64,000 nt of DNA from Acidobacteriota bacterium (lineage in GTDB: Bacteria; Acidobacteriota; Vicinamibacteria; Vicinamibacterales; CAVVIG01), in the NCBI GenBank assembly GCA_016195265.1, contig JACPZW010000013.1, positions 62,001 through 126,000 of the forward strand, in the 5' to 3' direction. Both the position numbers and the translations under genes were made by a program. Each line of letters starts with the position of its first letter. Positions within the stretch are counted from its first letter, which is position 1. A model generated the notes under the pieces. That model was not told the DNA's origin. It saw only the letters and a list, made by a program, of their open reading frames with translations, and searched no databases. This document shows positions 27,477-36,435 of the stretch, piece by piece.

Positions 27477-28781
27477 ATGCGCGCAGTCGACGTCATCACG
27501 AAGAAGCGGGATGGCGGTGCGCTGAGCCGCGAGGAGATCCGCTTCTTCGTGGACGGCGTCACCGCGGGGACGCTGCCCGAGTACCAGACGTCGGCGCTCC
27601 TGATGGCCGTGCTGCTCCGAGGGATGACCGCCGAGGAGACGGCCTGGCTCACCGACGCGATGGTCCACTCCGGCATCCGCGTGGACCTCCGCGAGATTCC
27701 CGGCGTCAAGGTGGACAAGCACAGCACGGGCGGCGTTGGCGACAAGACGTCGCTGATCCTGGCGCCGCTCGCCGCCGCGTGCGGCGTGCCGGTGCCGATG
27801 ATGTCCGGCCGCGGGCTCGGCCACACGGGCGGCACGCTCGACAAGCTCGAGGCGATCCCGGGCTTCCGCGTCAATCTGTCGCTCGACGAGATGAAGGCGG
27901 CGCTCGCGCGAACACGCTGCGCCATGATCGGGCAGACGGCGCAGATTGCGCCGGCCGACAAGAAGCTCTATGCGCTGCGCGACGTGACGGGCACCGTCGA
28001 GAGCATTCCGCTCATCAGCGCGTCGATCATGAGCAAGAAGATCGCCGAGGGCATCGACGCGCTCGTCCTGGACGTCAAGACCGGCAGCGGCGCGTTCATG
28101 AAAACGGAGGCCGACTCGCGGCGGCTCGCCGAGTCGCTCGTGTCGATTGGCAACGCGTCCGGCGTCCGGACCGAAGCCGTCATCACGCTGATGGAAACGC
28201 CGCTCGGCCGAGCGGTCGGCAACGCGCTCGAAGTCATCGAGTGCCTGGAAGTGCTGAAAGGGAAGGGGCCGGCGGATCTCATCGACGTCTCCGTCGAACT
28301 GACGGCGCGGATGCTCGTGCTGGGCAAGGTCGCGTCCGATCGCGCGGACGCGGAGCGCCGGGTCCGCGCCACGATCGACTCCGGCGTTGGCCTCGACTGC
28401 TTCCGGCGCATCATCGAAAGTCAGGGCGGCGACCCGCGCGTGGTCGACGACTATCAGCGGCTGCCGCACGCGGCCGATCGGCATGTGGTGACCGCGGGCC
28501 GCGCGGGCTACGTGTCCCGCCTCGACGCCGAGCTGGTCGGACGCGCGTCGGTCGCGCTCGGCGCGGGCCGCGACCGCGTCGAGGATCCGGTCGATCCCGC
28601 CGTTGGCATCATGGTGGCCGCCAAGCCTGGCGACCGGGTGCAGGCGGGCGACGCCGTGCTCGAGCTCCACTATCGCGATCGGGCTCGCCTCGACGCGGCG
28701 CTGCCATTGACGGGCGCGGCCATCACGATTGACGACGCGCCGCCTGCCGCGCGGCGCCTGATCGTCGGAGAGGTGTACTGA
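27477..28781 (+). CDS. deoA: Thymidine/pyrimidine-nucleoside phosphorylase
   Basis: Phosphorolyses thymidine or uridine to base plus (deoxy)ribose-1-phosphate. The 434-aa protein has the family motifs: the N-terminal helical region with ITKKRDGGALSREEI, the phosphate-binding KHSTGGVGDKTSL, the signature SGRGLGHTGGTLDKLE, and SKKIAEGIDALVLDVKTGSGAFMK-type residues around 28027-28104. The length fits PyNP/DeoA. It is the first gene of a tightly packed salvage operon; its stop overlaps nupC (TGATG). The upstream open frame is not part of the gene, since homology begins at MRAVDVI. Confidence 0.95.
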   Translation: MRAVDVITKKRDGGALSREEIRFFVDGVTAGTLPEYQTSALLMAVLLRGMTAEETAWLTDAMVHSGIRVDLREIPGVKVDKHSTGGVGDKTSLILAPLAAACGVPVPMMSGRGLGHTGGTLDKLEAIPGFRVNLSLDEMKAALARTRCAMIGQTAQIAPADKKLYALRDVTGTVESIPLISASIMSKKIAEGIDALVLDVKTGSGAFMKTEADSRRLAESLVSIGNASGVRTEAVITLMETPLGRAVGNALEVIECLEVLKGKGPADLIDVSVELTARMLVLGKVASDRADAERRVRATIDSGVGLDCFRRIIESQGGDPRVVDDYQRLPHAADRHVVTAGRAGYVSRLDAELVGRASVALGAGRDRVEDPVDPAVGIMVAAKPGDRVQAGDAVLELHYRDRARLDAALPLTGAAITIDDAPPAARRLIVGEVY

Positions 28782-30022
28782 TGCTCGGAATTCTCCAGCC
28801 GCTGTTCGGCGCGATTGTGATCCTCGCGATTGCCGTGACCTTCTCGAACAACCGGCGCGCCATCAACTGGTCGACGGTGGCCTGGGGGCTCAGCCTGCAG
28901 GTCGTCTTCGCGCTCATCGTGCTCAAGACGACCGTCGGCCAGCGCGTGTTCGAGACGCTCGGCGCCGGCATCAACAAGCTGCTCGGCTTCGCGGGCGTCG
29001 GCGCGGCCTTCGTCTTCGGACCGCTCGGCAACGCCGGTGTCTGGGGGCGCGTCATGACCGGGGCGCTCGGGCCCGAGGGCGCGCAGTACGGCGTCATTTT
29101 TGCGTTCCAGGTGCTGCCCACGATCATCTTCATCGCGGCGCTCTTTGCCATCCTCTATTACTACGGCGTGATGCAGTTCGTCGTGCGGCTGATGGCGATC
29201 CTGATGCACCGGGTCATGAAATGCAGCGGCGCGGAATCGCTCAACGTCGCCGCCAGCATTTTCATGGGGCAGACGGAAGCGCCGCTCACCATCCGCCCGT
29301 ATCTGCCCGAGATGACGCAGTCCGAGCTGATGACGGTCATGACGTCCGGGATGGCGCACATTTCGGGCGGCATCATGGCGGCCTACATCCTCTTCGGCAT
29401 CGAGGCCAAGCATCTGCTGACGGCGGTCATCATGACGGCGCCGGGCACGATCATGATGGCGAAGATGCTCATCCCCGAAACCGACGTGCCGAAGACGATG
29501 GGATCGGTGAAGCTGGAGATCGAGCAGACCGACGTCAACGTGATCGACGCCGCGGGCCGCGGGACGGGGGAAGGGCTGCACCTGGCGCTCAACGTGGGCG
29601 CGATGCTCATATCGTTTCTGGCGCTCGTCGCGCTCGTCAACTACCTCCTCGGCTTCGCGCATCTCAGCATGCAGCAGATCTTCGGCTGGGTGTTCGCGCC
29701 GGTCGCCTGGAGCATGGGCGTGCCGTGGCAGGACGCGCCCGTCATCGGCAATCTGCTCGGCACACGCATGGTGCTCAACGAGTTCGTCGCCTACTCGCAG
29801 CTCGGGCCGATGAAGGCGGCGCTCGATCCGAAGTCGTTCACGATCGCCACGTTCGCGCTCTGCGGGTTCGCCAATTTCAGCTCGATCGGAATTCAGATCG
29901 GCGGCATCGGCGCGCTGGCGCCCAACCGCCGCCACGATCTCGCGCGCCTCGGTCTGCGCGCGATGTTCGCGGGCACGCTCGCCAACTTCATGACGGCCAC
30001 CATTGCCGGTTTCCTCCTCTGA
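28781..30022 (+). CDS. nupC: Concentrative nucleoside transporter, NupC family
   Basis: This inner-membrane nucleoside:cation symporter has 413 aa and about ten hydrophobic segments. CNT motifs are visible: FVFGPLGNAGVWGR, the GQTEAPLTIRPYL substrate-site loop and NEFVAYSQLG near residue 330. It overlaps deoA upstream and the phosphorylase gene downstream (TGATG both times), so uptake and phosphorolysis are co-expressed. Confidence 0.95.
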   Translation: MLGILQPLFGAIVILAIAVTFSNNRRAINWSTVAWGLSLQVVFALIVLKTTVGQRVFETLGAGINKLLGFAGVGAAFVFGPLGNAGVWGRVMTGALGPEGAQYGVIFAFQVLPTIIFIAALFAILYYYGVMQFVVRLMAILMHRVMKCSGAESLNVAASIFMGQTEAPLTIRPYLPEMTQSELMTVMTSGMAHISGGIMAAYILFGIEAKHLLTAVIMTAPGTIMMAKMLIPETDVPKTMGSVKLEIEQTDVNVIDAAGRGTGEGLHLALNVGAMLISFLALVALVNYLLGFAHLSMQQIFGWVFAPVAWSMGVPWQDAPVIGNLLGTRMVLNEFVAYSQLGPMKAALDPKSFTIATFALCGFANFSSIGIQIGGIGALAPNRRHDLARLGLRAMFAGTLANFMTATIAGFLL

Positions 30023-30840
30023 TGGACTACTACGATCAGGTCAACGAAGCGGCCGCCGCCGTGCGGGCGCGGGTGCGCGAGGTGCCGCGCATCGCCGTCG
30101 TCCTCGGTTCCGGGCTCGGCGAATTCGCCAACGCGCTGGGCGAGGCCGTGTCGATCCCCTACGCCCAGATCCTGCACTGGCCCGCGTCGCGCGTGATCGG
30201 CCACGAAGGCCGCCTCGTGATAGGGACGGTGCGCGGGCGGGGGATTGCGGCGCTGTCGGGCCGGTGCCACGTCTACGAGGGCCACGACCTGCGCACCGTG
30301 ACGTTCGCCACCCGCGTGCTCGGCGCGCTCGGCGTCAGGACCCTGATCCTCACCAACGCCGCGGGCGGCGTGAACACCGGCTTCTCGCGGGGGGCGTTGA
30401 TGGTGATTGACGACCACCTCAACCTGATGGGGGGCAATCCCCTCGTCGGGCCCAACGATGATCGCTTTGGCCCGCGGTTTCCCGACATGACGGAGGTCTA
30501 CTCGTCACGGTTGCGCGGGATTGCCGATCGCGCCGCGCGCGAGGTCGGCCTAACGCTGCCGCACGGCGTGTACGTCGCGTTGCTCGGTCCCAGTTATGAA
30601 ACGCCCGCTGAGATCCGATACTTAAGGACGATCGGCGCGGACGCGGTCGGAATGTCGACGGTGCCCGAAGCCATCGTCGCGCGACACATGGGGATGGATG
30701 TGCTCGGTCTCTCGTGCATCACGAACATGGCGGCGGGGGTGCTGCCGCAGCCGCTCGATCACGCCGAGGTGATGGAGACGGCGCGGCGCGTCCGGGTTCA
30801 GTTCATTGCGCTGCTGGAGGGCATCATTGGGCAGCTCTGA
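30022..30840 (+). CDS. punA: Purine nucleoside phosphorylase, trimeric type
   Basis: Cleaves purine (deoxy)nucleosides to base plus sugar-1-phosphate. The 272-aa protein has the phosphate-binding VLGSGLGEFAN at the N-terminus, GRCHVYEGHD, LTNAAGGVNTGF, LLGPSYETPAEIR and VGMSTVPEAIVARH, the set typical of PNP rather than MTA phosphorylase. The start is the ATG overlapping the nupC stop. Confidence 0.95.
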   Translation: MDYYDQVNEAAAAVRARVREVPRIAVVLGSGLGEFANALGEAVSIPYAQILHWPASRVIGHEGRLVIGTVRGRGIAALSGRCHVYEGHDLRTVTFATRVLGALGVRTLILTNAAGGVNTGFSRGALMVIDDHLNLMGGNPLVGPNDDRFGPRFPDMTEVYSSRLRGIADRAAREVGLTLPHGVYVALLGPSYETPAEIRYLRTIGADAVGMSTVPEAIVARHMGMDVLGLSCITNMAAGVLPQPLDHAEVMETARRVRVQFIALLEGIIGQL

Positions 30841-31669
30841 CGTTCGCCTGTCGGTGGCGCTGGTCGATGTGGCGGAGGGCCGCGAGCCGGAGTTTCTCGC
30901 GCTCGCCACGCGGTTCGAGGCGCTCCTGCTGCGCCAGCAGTACGGCCGCGCGGAGATGATTCGCGACGAAGCGGTCCCGCTGCGGTTCTACGCGGTGCGT
31001 CACTGGGTCGACGCCGGCGCGGCGGCGCGCTGCCACGCCGACCCCGACGTGCAGGCGCTGACGGCCGCCTTCGCCAGAATCGCGCGCATCACGCACGTCG
31101 TCAACGGCGTGCGGCATGCCAGCCCGTCGAACCGGTTCCTCGAGAACCGCCGGATCACCGTCGAGTCGGATCGCCGCAGCGGGTTCGACCGGCGCACGAA
31201 GGACGTCGGGCCCGCCGGCGGCGCGGAGCGGCGGCGCACGCGCGACCGCCGCCTCGGGCCGCGGCGCACGCGCGAAGGCGCGGGCGACATCGATCTCGTA
31301 GACGCGGCGCGGCGCGCCCGCGAGCACGCGGACGCGGCGTACTCGCACTTCAAGGTCGGCGCGGCGCTCGAAACCGCGGACGGTACCGTCATCACCGGCT
31401 GCAACATCGAGAACGCCACTTACGGCCTCACGATCTGCGCCGAACGCGTGGCCATGTTCAAGGCCGTTTCCGAAGGGCACCGCGCGTTCACGCGCATCGC
31501 CATCGTCGCCGATACCGAGGCGCCCACGCCGCCGTGCGGCGCGTGCCGGCAGATCCTCTGGGAGTTCGGCGGCAACATCGAGATCGTGCTCGCGAATCTG
31601 CGGGAGAACCGGGGCCGCCACCGTTTGAAGGACCTCCTGCCGCTGCCGTTCGACGCGCGCCTCCTGTAA
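30827..31669 (+). CDS. cdd: Cytidine deaminase with an N-terminal alpha/beta extension
   Basis: The C-terminal about 125 residues are a normal homotetramer-type cytidine deaminase: YSHFKVGAALE, GCNIENATYG, CAERVAMFKA and PPCGACRQI (zinc ligands). Ahead of it are about 110 residues resembling an antibiotic-biosynthesis-monooxygenase-like dimeric barrel (LALATRFEALLLRQQYG, LRFYAVRHWVDAGAA). They are joined by a linker rich in Arg-Arg-x-Asp-Arg-Arg (SGFDRRTKD, RTRDRRLG). TTG 30827 lies 14 bases inside punA; the exact start is uncertain. Intact catalytic residues suggest deamination of (deoxy)cytidine before phosphorolysis by the operon. Confidence 0.88.
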   Translation: MGSSDVRLSVALVDVAEGREPEFLALATRFEALLLRQQYGRAEMIRDEAVPLRFYAVRHWVDAGAAARCHADPDVQALTAAFARIARITHVVNGVRHASPSNRFLENRRITVESDRRSGFDRRTKDVGPAGGAERRRTRDRRLGPRRTREGAGDIDLVDAARRAREHADAAYSHFKVGAALETADGTVITGCNIENATYGLTICAERVAMFKAVSEGHRAFTRIAIVADTEAPTPPCGACRQILWEFGGNIEIVLANLRENRGRHRLKDLLPLPFDARLL

Positions 31670-31678
31670 GATCGGCGG

Positions 31679-32740
31679 ATGCTTCCCACCATCGCGCGCG
31701 AGGGCGACGCGGTCGTCATGATCGACCAGCGCAGGCTCCCCGCGCAGGAACTCTACGTGCGCTGCAAGACCGCTCCCGAAGTCGCGCGGGCCATCAAGAC
31801 GATGGTCATCCGCGGCGCGCCGGCCATCGGCGTCGCCGCGGCGTTCGGCCTGGCGCTCGGCATGCGCCGGAGCGCGGCGACCGGCACGCAGAGATTCGCG
31901 GCGGAGTTTCAGAAGCACTGCGATCTGATGGCGTCCACGCGGCCGACGGCCGTGAATCTGTTCTGGGCCATCGAACGGATGAAGCGATCGTTGGCCGCAG
32001 GGGTGCAGGCGGGCGAGTCGGTCGACCAGATCAAGGATCGTCTGGATCGCGAAGCGGACCGAATCCACGACGAGGACGTGGCCGGCTGCCGCGCGATGGG
32101 CGCGTTCGGCGCCGAGGTCGTGCCGGCGGACGCGCGGATCCTCACGCACTGCAACGCCGGCGCGCTGGCGACCGCGGGCTACGGCACTGCGCTCGGCGTG
32201 ATTCGGGGCGCCGTGGAGCAGGGCAAGCGCGTTGCCGTGTTCGCCGATGAGACACGTCCCTTCCTGCAGGGCGCGCGCCTGACGGCCTGGGAACTCGTGC
32301 GGGACGGCATTGAGACGACGGTGATCACCGATAACATGTCGGGCGCGCTCATGCGCCAGAAGAAAGTCGACCTTGTGGTGGTGGGCGCCGACCGCATCGC
32401 GGCCAATGGCGACACCGCCAACAAGATCGGCACCTACGGCGTCGCCGTCCTCGCGCGCGAGCACAAGATTCCGTTCTATGTTGCCGCGCCGCTGTCCACG
32501 ATCGACTTGAAGACGCGGGACGGCGACCACATTCCGATTGAGGAACGCAACGCCCGCGAGGTGACGCACATCGGCGGATCCCAGATGGCGCCAGCCGGCG
32601 CGCTCGTCTGGAACCCGGCGTTCGACGTCACGCCGCACGAGTACATCGCGGGCATCATCACGGAGCGCGGCATTTTCCGGGCGCCGTACGTGGACTCGCT
32701 CAAGAGCGCATTCGAAGAGCCAGCGCCGGTGGCCAAGTAG
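31679..32740 (+). CDS. mtnA: Methylthioribose-1-phosphate isomerase
   Basis: Converts 5-methylthioribose-1-phosphate to the ribulose form in methionine salvage. The 353-aa protein has [35 protein letters not shown] with the catalytic Cys, TDNMSGALM and [19 protein letters not shown] with the catalytic Asp, all MtnA signatures. The related eIF2B-alpha-like ribose-1,5-bisphosphate isomerases are a second possibility. Lying after nucleoside phosphorylases, it may also deal with pentose-1-phosphates. Its TAG stop is part of the hairpin at 32737-32762. Confidence 0.92.
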   Translation: MLPTIAREGDAVVMIDQRRLPAQELYVRCKTAPEVARAIKTMVIRGAPAIGVAAAFGLALGMRRSAATGTQRFAAEFQKHCDLMASTRPTAVNLFWAIERMKRSLAAGVQAGESVDQIKDRLDREADRIHDEDVAGCRAMGAFGAEVVPADARILTHCNAGALATAGYGTALGVIRGAVEQGKRVAVFADETRPFLQGARLTAWELVRDGIETTVITDNMSGALMRQKKVDLVVVGADRIAANGDTANKIGTYGVAVLAREHKIPFYVAAPLSTIDLKTRDGDHIPIEERNAREVTHIGGSQMAPAGALVWNPAFDVTPHEYIAGIITERGIFRAPYVDSLKSAFEEPAPVAK

Positions 32741-32762
32741 GGCGGGTCGTTTCGGACCCGCC
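32737..32762. repeat. GTAGGGCGGGTC/GACCCGCC interspersed hairpin
   Basis: GGCGGGTC (32741-32748) pairs perfectly with GACCCGCC (32755-32762) around a short loop. The mtnA stop codon is inside the conserved left end GTAGGGCGGGTC. It lies 6 bases before the tsaD ATG. Related copies are at 47382-47440 and 59557-59611, with looser variants at 36433-36459 and about 58577-58606. Confidence 0.8.
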
Positions 32763-32768
32763 GAGCCC

Positions 32769-33815
32769 ATGCGCATTCTCGGCATCGAAACCTCCTGCGA
32801 CGAAACCTCCGCCGCCATCGTCGAGGAAACCGGCGACGCGGCGAAGCCGTGGGCCATCCGGTCCAACATAGTCGCCTCACAGGTGCCGATTCATCGCGAA
32901 TGGGGCGGCGTCGTGCCCGAGCTCGCGTCGCGGCAGCACATCCGCGACATCTGCGGCGTCGTCGAGGCGGCGCTCGACGACGCGCGCACGTCGTGGGCCG
33001 ACGTCGGCGCGATCGCGGTGACGCAGGGCCCCGGCCTCGTCGGGTCGCTTCTCGTCGGCGTCTCGTTCGCCAAGGCCGCGGCCGCCGCTGCAAACCTGCC
33101 GCTCGTCGCGGTCCATCACCTCGCCGGACACATCGAATCGCTCGTCCTGCACAACGGGGAAATGCCGCTGCCGGCCGTGGTCCTCGTCGTCTCGGGCGGG
33201 CACACGAGCCTGTACCTCGTCGAGCGCCACGGGCACTACGCGCCGCTGGGCCGCACGCGCGACGATGCGGCCGGCGAGGCGTACGACAAGGTCGCCAAGC
33301 TGCTCGGTCTCGGCTACCCGGGCGGCCCCGTCGTCGATCGCCTCGCGACGGAGGGCAACGACCGCGCGGTCGCGCTGCCGACGACGCGGCTGACGCACGC
33401 CGATCGCAACGCGCCCGCGCTCAAAGGCGACCTGGATTTCAGTTTCAGCGGCCTCAAGACCGCCGTGCTGCGGCACGTGCGCGCGCACGAGAGGTCGTTG
33501 TCGGGGCAGGAGGTCGCCGACATCTGCGCCAGCTTTCAGCGGGTCGTCGTGACGGTGCTGATCGATCGGTTGTTCGACGCCGCGCGCCGTCATCAGGCGA
33601 AAAGCGTCGGGATCGCCGGCGGCGTGTCGGCGAATAGCCGCCTGCGCGCCGAGTTCATCCAACGCGGCGAGCGCCGGGAGGTTTCGACATTCCTGCCGAG
33701 CCTCTCGCTCTCGACCGACAATGCCGCGATGATCGCCGCCGCCGGCTTGAGAAAACTCCGCGCGGGCATCACGTCGCCGCTCGACGTGAACGCGGACGCG
33801 GGTTTAGTGTTGTGA
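32769..33815 (+). CDS. tsaD: tRNA threonylcarbamoyladenosine transferase TsaD
   Basis: The catalytic subunit for t6A37 formation in ANN-decoding tRNAs. The 348-aa ASKHA-fold protein has ILGIETSCDETSAAI at the N-terminus, the metal-binding HHLAGHIES, VLVVSGGHTSLY, LLGLGYPGGP and SLSTDNAAMIA. All are conserved and the length is normal. The start is just after the hairpin repeat, in the same direction as mtnA. Confidence 0.97.
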   Translation: MRILGIETSCDETSAAIVEETGDAAKPWAIRSNIVASQVPIHREWGGVVPELASRQHIRDICGVVEAALDDARTSWADVGAIAVTQGPGLVGSLLVGVSFAKAAAAAANLPLVAVHHLAGHIESLVLHNGEMPLPAVVLVVSGGHTSLYLVERHGHYAPLGRTRDDAAGEAYDKVAKLLGLGYPGGPVVDRLATEGNDRAVALPTTRLTHADRNAPALKGDLDFSFSGLKTAVLRHVRAHERSLSGQEVADICASFQRVVVTVLIDRLFDAARRHQAKSVGIAGGVSANSRLRAEFIQRGERREVSTFLPSLSLSTDNAAMIAAAGLRKLRAGITSPLDVNADAGLVL

Positions 33816-33824
33816 GCCAGCCGA

Positions 33825-33860
33825 TCTGAGGATTTGAGGATTTGAGAAGTTGAGGAAGTA
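33825..33860. repeat. GAGGATTT word tract at a start codon
   Basis: CTGAGGATTTGAGGATTTGA is followed by GAAGTTGAGGAAG. It runs through the TTG start of the Nudix gene. The same words occur at 10228-10360 and, in reverse complement, at 46205-46257. Confidence 0.7.
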
Positions 33861-34269
33861 CCCCGATCGCCCGATCGTCGGGGTCGGGGCCGTCGTCTTC
33901 GACCGCGGGCGCGTGCTGCTCGTTCGGCGCGGCCAGGAACCGCTCAAGGACGAATGGAGTCTGCCTGGCGGCGCGGTTGAGCTGGGAGAGACGCTCGAGG
34001 AGGCCGTCGCCCGCGAGCTTCGCGAGGAGACGGGACTCGACGTCGAGGTCGGCGCCGCCGTCGAGGCGCTCGATCGCATCAGCCGCGACGCCGACGGCCG
34101 GGTCGAGTATCACTACGTCCTCGTCGACTACGCTTGCACCGTCCGCGGCGGACGCCTGACGGCCGGCACCGATGCGGCTGACGTTCGGTGGGCGGACGTG
34201 ACCGAGTTGGAAGGCCTCGGCGTCAGCCGGAAGGCCATCTCGGTGATCAAGAAGGCACTCTCGCGGTGA
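33850..34269 (+). CDS. Nudix hydrolase
   Basis: This 139-aa protein has a complete Nudix box, GGAVELGETLEEAVARELREETGLDV (given here only as the family marker around residues 38-63). It is preceded by LVRRGQEPLKDEWSLP, so it should hydrolyse a nucleoside-diphosphate derivative. The substrate cannot be told; MutT- and ADP-ribose-like enzymes share this size. An upstream in-frame stop leaves TTG 33850 as the only start, and it lies inside a word tract, with no usual ribosome binding site. Confidence 0.88.
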   Translation: MRKYPDRPIVGVGAVVFDRGRVLLVRRGQEPLKDEWSLPGGAVELGETLEEAVARELREETGLDVEVGAAVEALDRISRDADGRVEYHYVLVDYACTVRGGRLTAGTDAADVRWADVTELEGLGVSRKAISVIKKALSR

Positions 34270-34337
34270 TCAGATTCACGCAGGCGGCGGCCGTATGCCC
34301 GGTGTGACGGCTCTCCACTGCGGACGACTTCGAGATG

Positions 34338-35849
34338 CTACCGCTTCGGCTTCCAGGCGAAGTACACGGGCACACCCAACAGCACGATGATCAGGCCGGG
34401 CCAGGTTGTGGCCGTGCGATAGATGAACAGCACGACGAGAATCGTCGCGGCGCCGGCGATGTACAGCGCGGGAATCACCGGGTAGCCGAACGCGCGGTAG
34501 GGCCGCTCCGCATCGGGCCGTGTGCGCCGCAGGCGGAAGATGCCGGCGATCGTCAGGATGTAGAAAATGAGCGCGGCGGAGATGATGTAGTCCAGCAGGT
34601 TGTTGTACACGTTGCCGTACGCGCGCGTGGCGGGATCGTAGGTCCGCGGCAGCACGAGAAACGCGGCCCACAGCCCTTCCAGCGCCAATCCCCAGGCGGG
34701 CACCTTCGCGTCGTTCAACCGGCCCGCCGGCTGGAAGAACAGCCCGTCGCGCGCCATCGCGTAGTACGCGCGCGCGCCCGCGAGGATCAGGCCGTTGGTG
34801 CACCCGAACGTCGAGATCATGATCCCGATGGCCATGATGATCGGGCCGAGGCCCGGGAAGATCGCGTTGAGCGTCGCCGTCGCCACACGGTCGCTCGGGG
34901 CATGTTGAATCTGGTCGAGCGGCAGCGTGACGAGGTACGCCACGTTGGCCAGCAGGTAGAGGCCGATGACGATGAATGTGCCGAGCGCGAGGGACAGCGG
35001 GATAGTGCGCCGCGGGTCCTTCACTTCGCCCGCCGTGAACGTGATGTTGTTCCACGCGTCGGCGGAAAAGAGCGATCCGGTCTGGGAAACGCACAGCGCG
35101 ACGAACAACCCGAACGCGGTCGTCGCCGTCAGCCCGGGCACGAGATCGACGGCGCCGCGCGCGGTCCACAGGTGGCCGAAGTTGTCGGCGACCGCCGTGT
35201 GATTCCAGCCCAGCAGCACACCGACGAGGATCAGCCCGGCGAGCGCGCCGGTCTTCGCCGTGGTGAACACGTTCTGGATGATCCTGCCGTACTCCAGCCC
35301 GCGCGTGTTGGTCCACGTCAGCACCGCGATCATGACGATGCCGACCAGTTGCGTCGTCGACAACGACAGCGCGTAGCCGGTCGAGAGGTGCACGGGCGGA
35401 ATCAGGTAGTGATCGTCCGCGATCCACGGGACGAGCGCGCCGAAGTAGCGCGCGAAGCCGACCGACACCGCGGCGATCGTCCCGGTCTGGATCACGAGGA
35501 ACAGCGTCCAGCCGTAGAGAAAGCCCCACAGCGGCGAGAACGCCTCGCGCAGGTAGACGTACTGGCCGCCCGCGCGCGGCATCATCGCGGCGAGCTCGCC
35601 GTACGAGAGCGCACCCACCACCGTGAGGACGCCGGTCAACAGCCAGGCCGCCAGCAGCCATCCGGGGCTGCCGAGCGTCCGCGACATGTCGGCGGACACG
35701 ATGAAGATGCCCGACCCGATCATCGATCCGACGACGACCATCGTCGAGTCGTACAAGCCCAGCCCGCGGTGGAACTCGGTATCGAGAACAGTGGCGCCGG
35801 TGATCGATGATGCGTGGCCGGTGGCTTTTGACTGGTGGCTGGTTTCCAT
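34338..35849 (-). CDS. APC-family amino acid permease
   Basis: An inner-membrane amino acid transporter with about 12 hydrophobic segments over 503 aa. TM1 contains VVVGSMIGSGIFIVSAD and TM2-3 SYGELAAMMPRAGGQYVYL, both APC signatures. The specificity is unknown. The first 15 residues (METSHQSKATGHASS) are encoded by a CCAGCCACCAG word tract. The minus-strand ATG at 35849 is only 19 bases from the plus-strand ATG of the next gene. Confidence 0.9.
   Translation of the reverse strand: METSHQSKATGHASSITGATVLDTEFHRGLGLYDSTMVVVGSMIGSGIFIVSADMSRTLGSPGWLLAAWLLTGVLTVVGALSYGELAAMMPRAGGQYVYLREAFSPLWGFLYGWTLFLVIQTGTIAAVSVGFARYFGALVPWIADDHYLIPPVHLSTGYALSLSTTQLVGIVMIAVLTWTNTRGLEYGRIIQNVFTTAKTGALAGLILVGVLLGWNHTAVADNFGHLWTARGAVDLVPGLTATTAFGLFVALCVSQTGSLFSADAWNNITFTAGEVKDPRRTIPLSLALGTFIVIGLYLLANVAYLVTLPLDQIQHAPSDRVATATLNAIFPGLGPIIMAIGIMISTFGCTNGLILAGARAYYAMARDGLFFQPAGRLNDAKVPAWGLALEGLWAAFLVLPRTYDPATRAYGNVYNNLLDYIISAALIFYILTIAGIFRLRRTRPDAERPYRAFGYPVIPALYIAGAATILVVLFIYRTATTWPGLIIVLLGVPVYFAWKPKR
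35812..35849. repeat. GACTGGTGGCTGG word tract encoding the permease N-terminus
   Basis: On the plus strand GTGGCCGGTGGC is followed by GACTGGTGGCTGG. These are the same words as at 13426-13480 and 37411-37450. Here the tract is both the first codons of the permease gene (minus strand) and the source of the -35 box for the HD gene (plus strand). Confidence 0.65.
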
Positions 35850-35855
35850 TAAGAT
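35828..35855 (+). promoter_or_regulatory. Sigma-70-like promoter for the HD-domain gene
   Basis: TTGACT (35828-35833) and TAAGAT (35850-35855) are 16 bases apart. This places initiation about 6 bases before the ATG at 35869 and supports that start. The -35 box is inside the word tract, in the permease coding region. Confidence 0.55.
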
Positions 35856-35868
35856 GCTGAAACTTATC

Positions 35869-36435
35869 ATGACTCGAGACGATGCGTGGGCGCTGCTTAC
35901 GGAGTACACCAAAGGCGACAGCCTGTTGAAGCACGCGCTGGCCGTCGAGGTCTCCGTGCGGGGCTACGCGCGCAAGTTCGGAGAGAATGAAGAGGACTGG
36001 GGTGTCACGGCGCTGCTGCACGACTTCGACTACGAGCGATGGCCGACGCTCGGCGATCACCCCGTGAAAGGCAGCGAAATCCTGCGCGCGAAAGAGTATC
36101 CGGAATGGATGATTCGCGCGATTCTCTCGCACGCGCAGGAGATCACGGGCGTCACGCGCGAAAGCCCGCTGGAGAAGACGCTGTTTGCCTGCGATGAACT
36201 CGCGGGCTTCATTACCGCGGCTTCGCTCGTGCGGCCGAGCAAGAGCGTATTGGACCTCGAGGCCAGTTCGGTCAAGAAGCGGATGAAGGATAAGGCGTTC
36301 GCGCGAGGCGTGAAGCGCGAGGATCTGGTGGCCGGCGCCGAGCTGCTTGGCTTGCCGTTGGAGGAGCACATCACGAACGTGATCGCGTTCATGCGCGAGC
36401 GCGCCGGCGAGCTGGGGCTCCGAGGGACGCGGTAG
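35869..36435 (+). CDS. HD-domain hydrolase, small
   Basis: The protein has 188 aa with a metal-dependent phosphohydrolase fold: LLKHALAVEVSVRG, LLHDFDYERWPT (HD pair) and ILSHAQEITG. The family has members acting on nucleotides or as conserved hypotheticals, and no substrate can be assigned. ATG 35854 is an alternative start (adds five residues), but the promoter favours 35869. The frame is open further upstream only by chance. Confidence 0.82.
   Translation: MTRDDAWALLTEYTKGDSLLKHALAVEVSVRGYARKFGENEEDWGVTALLHDFDYERWPTLGDHPVKGSEILRAKEYPEWMIRAILSHAQEITGVTRESPLEKTLFACDELAGFITAASLVRPSKSVLDLEASSVKKRMKDKAFARGVKREDLVAGAELLGLPLEEHITNVIAFMRERAGELGLRGTR

Noticed and set aside
25223-27961. Longer HEAT protein starting inside the deoA region
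   Set aside because: The extension is antisense to deoA and low-complexity; the shared module and a -10 box place the start at 27445.
29221-30022. Large N-terminal extension of the purine nucleoside phosphorylase
   Set aside because: It is an off-frame reading of nupC; the phosphorylase has a normal start at 30022.
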